Positions 1 through 6,587 of a stretch of 11,225 bases of DNA are shown piece by piece. Within the stretch, counting starts at the first letter, position 1; each line of letters opens with the position of its first letter. Under the pieces are notes generated by a model. It was given only the letters and a program-made list of their open reading frames with translations, did no database searches and was not told the origin of the DNA. The stretch is from Candidatus Colimonas fimequi (lineage in GTDB: Bacteria > Bacillota > Clostridia > Peptostreptococcales > Anaerovoracaceae). The DNA lies in the NCBI GenBank assembly GCA_018065295.1, contig JAGHTQ010000113.1:1-11225 (forward strand), in the 5' to 3' direction. The position numbers were made by a program, and so were the translations under genes.

Positions 1-1
1 A

Positions 2-883
2 TTAATATCTACTGATAAACGTCATTATTTCATCCATCATCTGCTGTGATTCCTCAGCATCGTGCTGAAGCGCCACGAAGTCATGTTTCAGTTCATTATT
101 ATCAATGTCGCGAAGAATCATATCCTTGCCAGCCTCCATCATGGCATGGGCAAGTTCTACAGTATAACTTCTAAGATAGTCACCTGTGGATGTAAACATC
201 ATTACTGATGGAACAAACGCCAAAATAGTCTCTGGGTTCACATATGGCCACACTCGATTCTTGCTGAACTTTTTGCCATAGAATGCGTTGCGCATTACGA
301 AGAGTCCCTGCTTATCAATTTTGCTGCTGTAATACATACCGCTTATGCCCACGACTGATTTAATAGGCATGTTAAGATTCCAGATGCCCATTGCTCTAGC
401 CAGTTCCTCGTCGTTACATGCAGCTGCAAGATACATTGCAATAAATGCACCCGCGCTGTCTCCGCAAAGAGTGATTTTCTTCTTATCGCCACCGCAGTCA
501 GCCACTATATTATCAATCTTCATGAGAGCTTCGTACACGTCTGCGAAAATTCCGTTGACGTCAGTATCTGGAACCAGTGGATAATCAACGCTGAATACCA
601 GGGCACCTCTTCTTGCCATCTCGCAGCAGAACCAGTGGTTAACCTTCCTGTCGCACATGAGAAGACCGCCCCCGTGAAAGTCTATTATTACCGGCATTGG
701 AGCTTCATGGTACGCAGGCGAATAAATATCCATTTTGTGAGTATCTTGCCCGTCGTCAATATAAGGTACATTAGCAATAACCTGAGCTTCACCATTGCCA
801 GGGTATTTCTCGCAGTGCTCCTTGTACCAGTCGTCCATTTCCTGTTGCTGTTTCTTAATACCGTTCTCAATAAATTTCAACAT
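2..883 (-). CDS. Alpha/beta hydrolase, hormone-sensitive-lipase (esterase family IV) type
   Basis: This 293-residue protein is a complete serine hydrolase that should cleave carboxylic esters in the cytoplasm; there is no signal peptide. Visible motifs are the oxyanion-hole HGGG at residues 70-73, the nucleophile elbow GDSAG at 141-145 (Ser143), a GDYLRS segment giving Asp235, and KHDF giving His267, so a full Ser-Asp-His triad can be placed. Length and order match the HSL/acetyl-esterase branch. The ATG lies 4 nt after the TetR stop codon, and its ribosome site (GAGG) sits inside the last TetR codons, so the two genes are co-transcribed and probably translationally coupled. The stop codon is at the very left edge, so any further operon genes are unseen. 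The substrate is unknown; linkage to a TetR gene and an exporter suggests an ester-containing xenobiotic or lipid, which is inference. Confidence 0.9.
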   Translation of the reverse strand: MLKFIENGIKKQQQEMDDWYKEHCEKYPGNGEAQVIANVPYIDDGQDTHKMDIYSPAYHEAPMPVIIDFHGGGLLMCDRKVNHWFCCEMARRGALVFSVDYPLVPDTDVNGIFADVYEALMKIDNIVADCGGDKKKITLCGDSAGAFIAMYLAAACNDEELARAMGIWNLNMPIKSVVGISGMYYSSKIDKQGLFVMRNAFYGKKFSKNRVWPYVNPETILAFVPSVMMFTSTGDYLRSYTVELAHAMMEAGKDMILRDIDNNELKHDFVALQHDAEESQQMMDEIMTFISRY

Positions 884-887
884 AAAG

Positions 888-1415
888 CTACCTCAAAGTC
901 TTAACAATAAGTTCTACCAGCTTATCCGCAAGTTCCTTAGGTGTCACAGGATTTTCATCCCAAATCCAGCTTCGAATTACCGCATATGCACCTTCCAGAA
1001 TGAACATCTTAAGGGTCTCATTCTGCCAGGTTTCGTTGCTGTTAAATACGTCGTCATTTAATGCGTCCTGCAGGTTCTGAATTTCTTTAACACGGTCAAG
1101 GAAGCTAGACGCTGTCATCTGCGTGATGAGCACCTTGCAAAGTTCCCTCTGACCATCTATATACTTAAGCAGATCCTCTAGAGACGATTCGTCTCCCGGA
1201 TTCAGCTTAGCTTCAAGTTCATCGCAGAAATCGTCCTGTATTTCGTTAAACAGGTCCTGCTGACTTCCGTAGTATTTATAAAAAGTCGTACGATTTATCT
1301 CCGCACGCTTGCATAATTCGTAGATAGTTATTTTGTCAATGGACTTCTCACCTAGAAGTTCTATGAGAGCAGTCTTTAACAGCTTCTTTGTCAGCCTTAC
1401 TCTTTGATTAGCCAT
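888..1415 (-). CDS. TetR/AcrR-family transcriptional regulator
   Basis: This 175-residue protein has a typical TetR layout: an N-terminal helix-turn-helix at about residues 8-55, with the family-typical run INRTTFYKYYGSQQDLF at about 40-56 covering the recognition helix and helix 4, then an all-helical ligand/dimerisation domain. The DNA-binding half is well conserved; the C-terminal half is of the small DhaS/TetR_C_33-like kind, so no ligand can be named. It starts at ATG 1413-1415, with a weak GGTG ribosome site about 7 nt upstream. It is transcribed divergently from the MMPL transporter and as the first gene of an operon with the hydrolase, the usual arrangement for a local repressor controlling its own operon and an adjacent exporter. 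The intergenic inverted repeats described separately are the obvious operator candidates. Whether it represses is inferred from context. Confidence 0.93.
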   Translation of the reverse strand: MANQRVRLTKKLLKTALIELLGEKSIDKITIYELCKRAEINRTTFYKYYGSQQDLFNEIQDDFCDELEAKLNPGDESSLEDLLKYIDGQRELCKVLITQMTASSFLDRVKEIQNLQDALNDDVFNSNETWQNETLKMFILEGAYAVIRSWIWDENPVTPKELADKLVELIVKTLR

Positions 1416-1428
1416 ATTGTCACCACTT

Positions 1429-1457
1429 AATCAACAAATTCGCGATATTTGTTGATT
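1429..1457. promoter_or_regulatory. Candidate TetR operator O1
   Basis: A perfect inverted repeat with 11-bp arms, AATCAACAAAT and ATTTGTTGATT, flanks a 7-bp centre TCGCGAT. It lies 14 bp upstream of the TetR start codon. Size and symmetry fit a TetR-family dimer site. The outer half-site AATCAACA recurs exactly in O2 (1502-1509), supporting recognition by the same protein. Binding is inferred. Confidence 0.7.
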
Positions 1458-1474
1458 TAAAACCACACCAGTTC

Positions 1475-1514
1475 CCAACTGTTTACAACACGACTTCGCG
1501 AAATCAACAGTTGG
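1475..1514. repeat. Long-spaced inverted repeat in the divergent intergenic region
   Basis: CCAACTGTT at 1475-1483 is the exact reverse complement of AACAGTTGG at 1506-1514. The 22-bp spacer contains the 8-bp palindrome TTCGCGAA (1495-1502). A shorter inverted repeat, CAGTT/AACTG (1469-1473, 1477-1481), abuts the left arm. The structure could form a cruciform or an RNA hairpin in a TetR leader transcript, or mark additional operator half-sites. The core TTCGCGA is also found in the centre of O1 (1439-1445). Confidence 0.5.
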
Positions 1515-1521
1515 TTGACTT
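1502..1521. promoter_or_regulatory. Candidate TetR operator O2 over the transporter -35 box
   Basis: AATCAACA at 1502-1509 repeats the O1 half-site exactly and faces GTTGACTT at 1514-1521, giving an imperfect inverted repeat (one mismatch in eight, AAATCAAC against AAGTCAAC). The right half contains the -35 hexamer TTGACT of the transporter promoter, so a bound repressor would block RNA polymerase there. The role is inferred from position. Confidence 0.55.
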
Positions 1522-1542
1522 TACAACTAACTAAATTATACT
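1515..1542 (+). promoter_or_regulatory. Promoter of the MMPL transporter gene
   Basis: A TTGACT -35 hexamer (1515-1520) is followed after 16 bp by TATACT (1537-1542), a good sigma-A match. Initiation near 1549 would give a leader of about 35 nt before the ATG at 1583. The -35 is buried in operator O2. Confidence 0.65.
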
Positions 1543-1562
1543 ACTAATAAGACTAAAATCAA
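1535..1562 (-). promoter_or_regulatory. Candidate TetR-hydrolase promoter overlapping the transporter promoter
   Basis: On the minus strand TTGATT (1557-1562) is followed after 16 bp by a perfect TATAAT (1535-1540). This -10 shares bases with the -10 of the plus-strand promoter, so only one polymerase could occupy the site at a time. The transcript would start near 1528 and carry a leader of about 110 nt through both operator candidates. I see no better promoter between here and the TetR start. Confidence 0.45.
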
Positions 1563-1582
1563 TAATTCTGGAGATCCAATTA

Positions 1583-4500
1583 ATGAAGAAAATTTTTAGC
1601 TTTATTGTAGATAAAAAAGGCCTGGTAATGTTATTCATACTGGCCGCAACAGTATTTTGCGCCCTGCTCATTCCTAAGGTTAAAGTCATCACTGATATGA
1701 GTGAATATCTGCCTGACGATTCCAACATGAAGGTGGGCATGGATATCATGGATGAGCAGTTCCCTGATGCATCTACTGATACAACCATAAGAGTAATGTT
1801 CGAAAACTTATCAGCTGATGAGAAGACATCAATGGAAGAACGCCTTAAGGCAATTCCAGGAGTTGATGACATTATATACGAAGCAGATAGCGAAGATTAC
1901 AACAAGGGCAAGTACACCAAGTACGTAATCGAAACAGAAGCTGAATTCGGAACAGATGAATTCAATGCAATTCAGGAAACATTAGAAACTGATTTCTCAG
2001 AACATAACATGCAGTACATGCATGACGAACACGAAGCTCACATTCCTGTCTTCTGCCTGACCCTGGCTGTAGGAATTCTGGTGCTCATCCTCTTCGTATT
2101 CTGCGGAGCATGGCTTGAGCCTGTGCTTCTCATGTTCACCATCGTACTTGCGATTATCATCAACATGGGATCAAATATGCTCCTTGGAAGCACTTCCCAG
2201 ACAACCTTTGCTATCGCAGCAATCCTGCAGCTTGTATTATCCATGGATTATTCCATCATCCTGATAAACAGATTCCGTCAGGAAATGCTGGTAACTTCCG
2301 ACAGGAAGCTTGCCATGAAGAGCGCACTTACAGGGGCCTTTTCTTCAATCTCAGGCAGCTCTCTGACTACTGTCGTTGGCCTTCTGTCCCTGGTGTTCAT
2401 GAGCTTTAAGATTGGCCAGGACCTGGGATTCGTCCTGGCCAAGGGAGTGCTCTGCAGCGTCCTTTGCGTATTCACCTTCCTTCCGGGACTGGTGCTCCTT
2501 TGCGCGAAGGGTCTTGAGAAAACGGCGAAGCCAATACCTAAGATTCCTACTGGAATCCTGGCGACTATCGGGTATAAGGGACGATTTGCCATGCTTGCAG
2601 CATTCGCTGCGCTTTTTGCTGGCGGTATTTTGCTCCACGGCAATACTCAGATTCTCTATACGAACACTTTGGATGACCCTATCGCTGACATATTCCCGAC
2701 TAAGGAAACAGTGGTGCTCCTTTATGATAACGAAGATGAAGCTGCTGCAACTAGCCTTGCCAGTGAACTTGAGAAAAGCGAGTATGTTGACTCTGCCGTT
2801 AACTACTCTTCAACTCTGGGCAAAGAATACACCGCAGGTAAACTGGTGGATTCTCTGGAGGATATGACTGAACAGCTGGACGAATCCGATAAGGGAAGTA
2901 CAGACCTTGACCTTGACGAGAGTCTGGTTAAGCTGATTTATTACGACTACTATAACAAGGGCGAAGTCAGCTCCATGACCGTGGGAAATTTCATTAATTT
3001 CCTGGCTAATGACGTAATTAACGATGAAACTTTCGCTGATGAAATGGACGACAGCATTAAAGATAACGTTGGTCAGATGAAGAAATTCTCTAACCCGGCT
3101 ACCTTGACTGCTAAGAAGAACGCCCCTTCAATGGCTAAATTCTTCGGCCTTAAGAAGAGTGACTGCGAACAGCTTTATCTCTATTATTTCACTAAGCACG
3201 GCGGAGTTAAGACAAGCAAGCTGACATTAAACGAATTCACTACTTTCGTTCTTGATGACCTTGCTAACGATAAAACTTACGGCAAAATGTTCGATGCCAA
3301 GTCATTAGCTGGCATCAAGCAGATGGCCGCTTATACAGATACTGAAGCTATGACAACGCCTATGCCTGCATCTCATATGGCCGCTGCCATGGGCATGGAC
3401 GAAATGATGGTAATGCAGCTTTATGCATTCTATTTCCAGGTAGAGACGGTAACCGACGAGCAGGTGATGAGCGTTCAGACACTCACTAACTTCATTTCGG
3501 ATAACAGCGAAATGTTCGCTGAGATGATGGATCCAGCTATGCTTCAGCAGGTATCAATGGCTGCAAAAATCATTAACAGTTCAGTAGCTGGCACTCAGTT
3601 CTCATATTCGGATTTAGCCAGCATGCTGGCAATGAAGAAGGCTGACATGAAGAAACTGTTTATCGTCTATGAGAGCATGTACGGCTCCATGAGCGACTGG
3701 AAGATGAGCCCTCAGAAATTCATTCATTTCCTGGTGGGAGACGTTCTTTCAAACAAGCAGTATGCTAGCAAGTTTAACGCTTCTTCTAGGCATGATCTTA
3801 AGGCAGCTAAGAAGTTAATCGATGCTGTAGTATCCCGTAAGGCATACACTCCAGAGGGGCTCACGTCCCTTCTGTCGGACTTTAGCGATGACCTTGATGC
3901 AAATACAGTTTCACTGCTTTATCTGCTCCACGATAGCAAAACTAACTACGACGACAGTTGGACCATGACTCTGGTTTCACTTATGAACTATCTGGCTGAC
4001 GACTTCATAAATGATGCCCGCTTCACTGATCTTGTGGATGCTAAACTTAAGAACGATATTCTGGATATGCAGGAGCAGCTAAACGATGGCGTGGCGCAGC
4101 TTAAGGGTCCATCCTATTCAAGAATGATCCTTACCCTTATGTTAAACGGTGATGATAACGTAATTCAGCCGTTCTACAGAGACTTAAATGAGATGACATC
4201 AAGCAAGTTCAATAATCACTACTATCTCATCGGCGACTCAGCTATGAGCTATGAGATGAGTCAGAGTTTCGACCATGAACTGCTGCTGATTACATTAATT
4301 ACTGCACTTTCAATTTTCCTGGTAGTTGTACTTACCTTCCGCTCCATAATCGTATCTGCTATTCTGGTACTTCTGGTTCAGACAGGTGTGTACGTTACAG
4401 TAAGTGCTATTGGTCTTCAGGGCCACGCCATTAACTACCTGGCACTGCTCATCGTACAGTGCATACTCATGGGTGCGACCATCGACTACGGAATACTATT

Positions 4501-4783
4501 CAGTACCTACTACAGAGAAAGCCGTAAGACTATGGGACGTATGGACACTCTGAGAAATGCATATAAGGGTTCCATCCACACAATCATGACTTCCGGATTA
4601 ATTCTGGTAATCGTTACCGGAATTTTGGGTCAGTGCTATGGCGATAGTTCCGTTGAGGAAATATGCCAGACAATTTCCATCGGATCGTTTACAACGATCC
4701 TGCTGATTGTGCTGATTCTGCCGGGGCTGCTTTGCGCACTGGATAGACTGCTGTTCAGAAAAAACAAGAAGATTGAATCATAA
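1583..4783 (+). CDS. MMPL/RND-superfamily transporter with a repeat-bearing extracytoplasmic loop
   Basis: This 1066-residue polytopic membrane protein has the twelve-helix RND plan: TM1 about 13-31, TM2-6 between 154 and 308, TM7 about 333-351, TM8-12 between 898 and 1053. The proton-relay Asp-Tyr pairs typical of MmpL proteins are present in TM4 (Asp222-Tyr223, MDYS) and TM10 (Asp968-Tyr969, TIDYG), so it should be an active proton-driven exporter, probably of a lipid or hydrophobic compound. The first outer loop is short (about 32-152). The second (about 352-897) is greatly enlarged and contains about five tandem repeats of roughly 80 residues. ATG 1583 follows a GGAG ribosome site (1570-1573). 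It stands alone, divergent from a TetR-hydrolase operon that probably controls it, and ends at a hairpin terminator. The family assignment is firm; the substrate is unknown. Confidence 0.93.
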   Translation: MKKIFSFIVDKKGLVMLFILAATVFCALLIPKVKVITDMSEYLPDDSNMKVGMDIMDEQFPDASTDTTIRVMFENLSADEKTSMEERLKAIPGVDDIIYEADSEDYNKGKYTKYVIETEAEFGTDEFNAIQETLETDFSEHNMQYMHDEHEAHIPVFCLTLAVGILVLILFVFCGAWLEPVLLMFTIVLAIIINMGSNMLLGSTSQTTFAIAAILQLVLSMDYSIILINRFRQEMLVTSDRKLAMKSALTGAFSSISGSSLTTVVGLLSLVFMSFKIGQDLGFVLAKGVLCSVLCVFTFLPGLVLLCAKGLEKTAKPIPKIPTGILATIGYKGRFAMLAAFAALFAGGILLHGNTQILYTNTLDDPIADIFPTKETVVLLYDNEDEAAATSLASELEKSEYVDSAVNYSSTLGKEYTAGKLVDSLEDMTEQLDESDKGSTDLDLDESLVKLIYYDYYNKGEVSSMTVGNFINFLANDVINDETFADEMDDSIKDNVGQMKKFSNPATLTAKKNAPSMAKFFGLKKSDCEQLYLYYFTKHGGVKTSKLTLNEFTTFVLDDLANDKTYGKMFDAKSLAGIKQMAAYTDTEAMTTPMPASHMAAAMGMDEMMVMQLYAFYFQVETVTDEQVMSVQTLTNFISDNSEMFAEMMDPAMLQQVSMAAKIINSSVAGTQFSYSDLASMLAMKKADMKKLFIVYESMYGSMSDWKMSPQKFIHFLVGDVLSNKQYASKFNASSRHDLKAAKKLIDAVVSRKAYTPEGLTSLLSDFSDDLDANTVSLLYLLHDSKTNYDDSWTMTLVSLMNYLADDFINDARFTDLVDAKLKNDILDMQEQLNDGVAQLKGPSYSRMILTLMLNGDDNVIQPFYRDLNEMTSSKFNNHYYLIGDSAMSYEMSQSFDHELLLITLITALSIFLVVVLTFRSIIVSAILVLLVQTGVYVTVSAIGLQGHAINYLALLIVQCILMGATIDYGILFSTYYRESRKTMGRMDTLRNAYKGSIHTIMTSGLILVIVTGILGQCYGDSSVEEICQTISIGSFTTILLIVLILPGLLCALDRLLFRKNKKIES
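2921..4117 (+). repeat. Five tandem ~80-residue protein repeats in the MMPL outer loop
   Basis: Residues about 447-845 of the transporter divide into five related units starting near residues 447, 529, 610, 688 and 775. Each begins with an aromatic run of the LYxYY kind (LIYYDYY 451-457, LYLYYF 531-536, LYAFYF 613-618, LFIVY 692-696, LLYLL 778-782). Then comes a segment shaped like MTxxxFxxFLxxDhhxDxxFxxxxD, beginning at residues 465, 547, 629, 708 and 795, which gives spacings of 82, 82, 79 and 87. Units 1-4 close with a T/S-rich stretch and a hydrophobic helix (for example SMAKFFGL 516-523 and DLASMLAM 677-684). Unit 3 lacks a few residues. DNA identity between units looks low, so the duplication is old. 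Confidence 0.8.
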
Positions 4784-4795
4784 GACAAACGACAT

Positions 4796-4827
4796 AAAAA
4801 GGCTGACGCTAATGCGCCAGCCTTTAT
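4796..4827. terminator. Bidirectional intrinsic terminator between convergent genes
   Basis: The stem AAAGGCTGACGC / GCGCCAGCCTTT has one mismatch and a TAAT loop (4810-4813). It is followed by TTTATT on the plus strand and by five Ts on the minus strand. It serves both the MMPL gene (stop at 4781-4783) and the convergent DUF853 gene (stop at 4845). Confidence 0.85.
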
Positions 4828-4844
4828 TGTTATTCATATTAACA

Positions 4845-6452
4845 TTAGCTCTTAAGAATTGTTCCAAGAATGTTTCTTCCCAGGTTAGCTCCCAGGTTGC
4901 CGCCGATAGTCTTGCCCTTCTTACCAAGAACAGCTTCACCAACAGCCTTGCCCACTTCACGGCCAACTGCACCACCAGTTGACTTGAGAGCCTTCTTAGT
5001 ACTCTTATTCATCATCTTGCTCAGGTTATTAACCTTGTCTGCCTTCTCTTTAGCCTTCTTAGCTTTCTCAGCTTCCTTAGCAGCCTTCTCCGCTTCTGCA
5101 GCTTCGGCAGCAGCAGCGGCTTCAGCCTCAGCCTGTGCCTGCTGCCTTGCAGCCATGATAATTTCATATGCTGATTCTGAATCCATCTCCACATTGTACT
5201 TGCTGTTTAATTCGCAGCTAGTAATAAGGCTCTGTCGTTCTTCTTCAGAAATAGCACTCATTGAGCTCTTAGGTGGAAGTACGTATGCATACTGGGCAAT
5301 GCCTGGAGTACCCTTCTCATCTAACATTGATACGATGGCTTCGCCAGTACCAAGGTTAAGCATTGAATCCATTGTGTCGAATTCAGGATTCTCTCTGAAT
5401 GCTGATGCAGCAGCCTTAACAACCTTAAGTTCTGCTGGTGTATATGCTCTAAGTCCGTGTTCAATCTTATTACCCAGCTGTGACATTACTGAATCTGGAA
5501 TGTCGCCAGGGCTCTGTGTAATGAAGAAGATACCAACGCCCTTAGAACGGATAAGCTTGATAACCTGTTCAATCTTCTCGAGAAGTGCCTTTGATGCATT
5601 CTTGAAGAGCAAATGTGCTTCGTCGAAGAAGAATACGATCTTAGGTTTCTCAGGATCGCCAACTTCAGGAAGAACTTCGAAGAGTTCTGACAGAAGGTAA
5701 AGCATAAATGCTGAATAAAGTCTAGGTCTGTTAATCAGTGATTCTGAATCCAGAATATTAACAACACCTCTGCCGTCTACTGTTCTGAAGAAATCGTTGA
5801 TGTCGATTGTTGGTTCTCCGAAGAATACGTCGCCACCTTCTGACTCGATTGCAACGATTGAACGGATAATTGTGCTGATTGATGCAGGGGCGATGTGACC
5901 GTAGTCCAGTTCGAACTGATCAGCATTATCTGCTACAAACTGAAGCATAGCCTTAACGTCCTTAGTATCATAAAGATGCAGTTCATTGTCATCTGCAATC
6001 TTGAATACTACTGTAAGTAAGTCAGTCTGTACATCGTTAAGGTCAAGTACCTGTGACAGCAGCTGAGGTCCCATCTCTGAAACTGTTGTCTTCATTGGAA
6101 TACCCTTCTGGCCATAAATATCAAAGATTGAAACTGGGCATCCTTCATACTTGAATGTATCGCCTATTTCAAAACGTGCGATACGCTTCTGCATGCCTTC
6201 GCTATCTTCACCTGGTACAGCAATACCAGCCATGTCGCCCTTAACGTCTGAGAGAAATACTGGTACTCCCATTTCTGAGAATGATTCAGCCAGAATCTTA
6301 AGTGTTACTGATTTACCAGTACCAGTTGCACCGCAAATGAAACCATGTCTGTTAGCAAGCTTAGGCAGCATGTAGACATCGTCCTTCATAACATAGTTAT
6401 CGTCTATCTTCTGACCAGTTCTGGCGAAATAAATTTTCTCGTCTTTTACCAT
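4845..6452 (-). CDS. HerA-like DUF853 ATPase (YjgR family)
   Basis: This 535-residue cytoplasmic P-loop ATPase belongs to the HerA/FtsK superfamily, DUF853 branch; the exact cellular role of that branch is not settled. Walker A GATGTGKS is at residues 41-48, Walker B with catalytic acids (FFFDEAH) at 274-280, and the sensor segment FITQSPGDIP at 310-319. After the ATPase core comes an Ala/Glu/Lys-rich coiled coil (about 436-475) and a glycine-patterned tail (493-530) with GxxxGxxxG spacing. ATG 6450-6452 is chosen because AAGGAGAT (6458-6465 on the minus strand) is ideally placed; an in-frame ATG ten codons upstream has only a cramped AAGGA. It is a single-gene unit bounded by terminators on both sides. 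No nuclease such as NurA is next to it, unlike archaeal HerA loci. Confidence 0.92.
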   Translation of the reverse strand: MVKDEKIYFARTGQKIDDNYVMKDDVYMLPKLANRHGFICGATGTGKSVTLKILAESFSEMGVPVFLSDVKGDMAGIAVPGEDSEGMQKRIARFEIGDTFKYEGCPVSIFDIYGQKGIPMKTTVSEMGPQLLSQVLDLNDVQTDLLTVVFKIADDNELHLYDTKDVKAMLQFVADNADQFELDYGHIAPASISTIIRSIVAIESEGGDVFFGEPTIDINDFFRTVDGRGVVNILDSESLINRPRLYSAFMLYLLSELFEVLPEVGDPEKPKIVFFFDEAHLLFKNASKALLEKIEQVIKLIRSKGVGIFFITQSPGDIPDSVMSQLGNKIEHGLRAYTPAELKVVKAAASAFRENPEFDTMDSMLNLGTGEAIVSMLDEKGTPGIAQYAYVLPPKSSMSAISEEERQSLITSCELNSKYNVEMDSESAYEIIMAARQQAQAEAEAAAAAEAAEAEKAAKEAEKAKKAKEKADKVNNLSKMMNKSTKKALKSTGGAVGREVGKAVGEAVLGKKGKTIGGNLGANLGRNILGTILKS

Positions 6453-6457
6453 AGTAC

Positions 6458-6465
6458 ATCTCCTT
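6458..6465 (-). promoter_or_regulatory. Ribosome binding site fixing the DUF853 start
   Basis: AAGGAGAT on the minus strand leaves 7 nt between its AGGAG core and ATG 6450-6452. This favours that start over the in-frame ATG at 6480-6482. Confidence 0.8.
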
Positions 6466-6492
6466 TTCTGTACACACTTCATCTTTCCTTTA

Positions 6493-6521
6493 ATAATACC
6501 ATCGCTTATGGGTAATATGAA
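6493..6521 (-). promoter_or_regulatory. Candidate DUF853 promoter
   Basis: On the minus strand TTCATA (6516-6521) is followed after 17 bp by TATTAT (6493-6498). The match is moderate, but the position is right: downstream of the preceding gene's terminator and about 40 bp ahead of the DUF853 start. Confidence 0.4.
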
Positions 6522-6587
6522 ACAAAAAAAGACCAGATAACTATATATCTGGTCTTTTCGGTATTTATTATGGATTATGGGTAATAT
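6506..6587. repeat. 13-bp direct repeats flanking a terminator hairpin
   Basis: TTATGGGTAATAT occurs at 6506-6518 and again, identically, at 6575-6587, the two copies being 69 bp apart. The hairpin terminator lies between them. The right copy ends on the last base of the lipoprotein stop codon. It could be a local duplication, the footprint of a small inserted element, or a repeated binding site. Confidence 0.6.
6527..6558 (-). terminator. Intrinsic terminator of the lipoprotein gene
   Basis: A perfect 13-bp stem, AAAAGACCAGATA / TATCTGGTCTTTT, with a 6-nt loop (6540-6545) lies 28 bp beyond the lipoprotein stop codon. Read on the minus strand it ends in a run of seven Ts. It isolates the lipoprotein gene from DUF853. 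Confidence 0.9.

Noticed and set aside
2278..2643. A 121-codon minus-strand open frame inside the MMPL gene
   Set aside because: It is a shadow of membrane-helix codons; it has no recognisable motif or ribosome site and lies wholly inside a well-supported gene.
4870..5700. A 276-codon open frame on the plus strand
   Set aside because: It is antisense to the DUF853 gene, lacks a ribosome site, and its composition (Leu/Ala/Ser-rich) mirrors the Ala/Glu/Lys-rich coiled coil on the other strand.
6453..6482. Ten-codon N-terminal extension of the DUF853 protein
   Set aside because: The strong AAGGAGAT site falls inside it, correctly spaced for the downstream ATG. The extension is not typical of the family.
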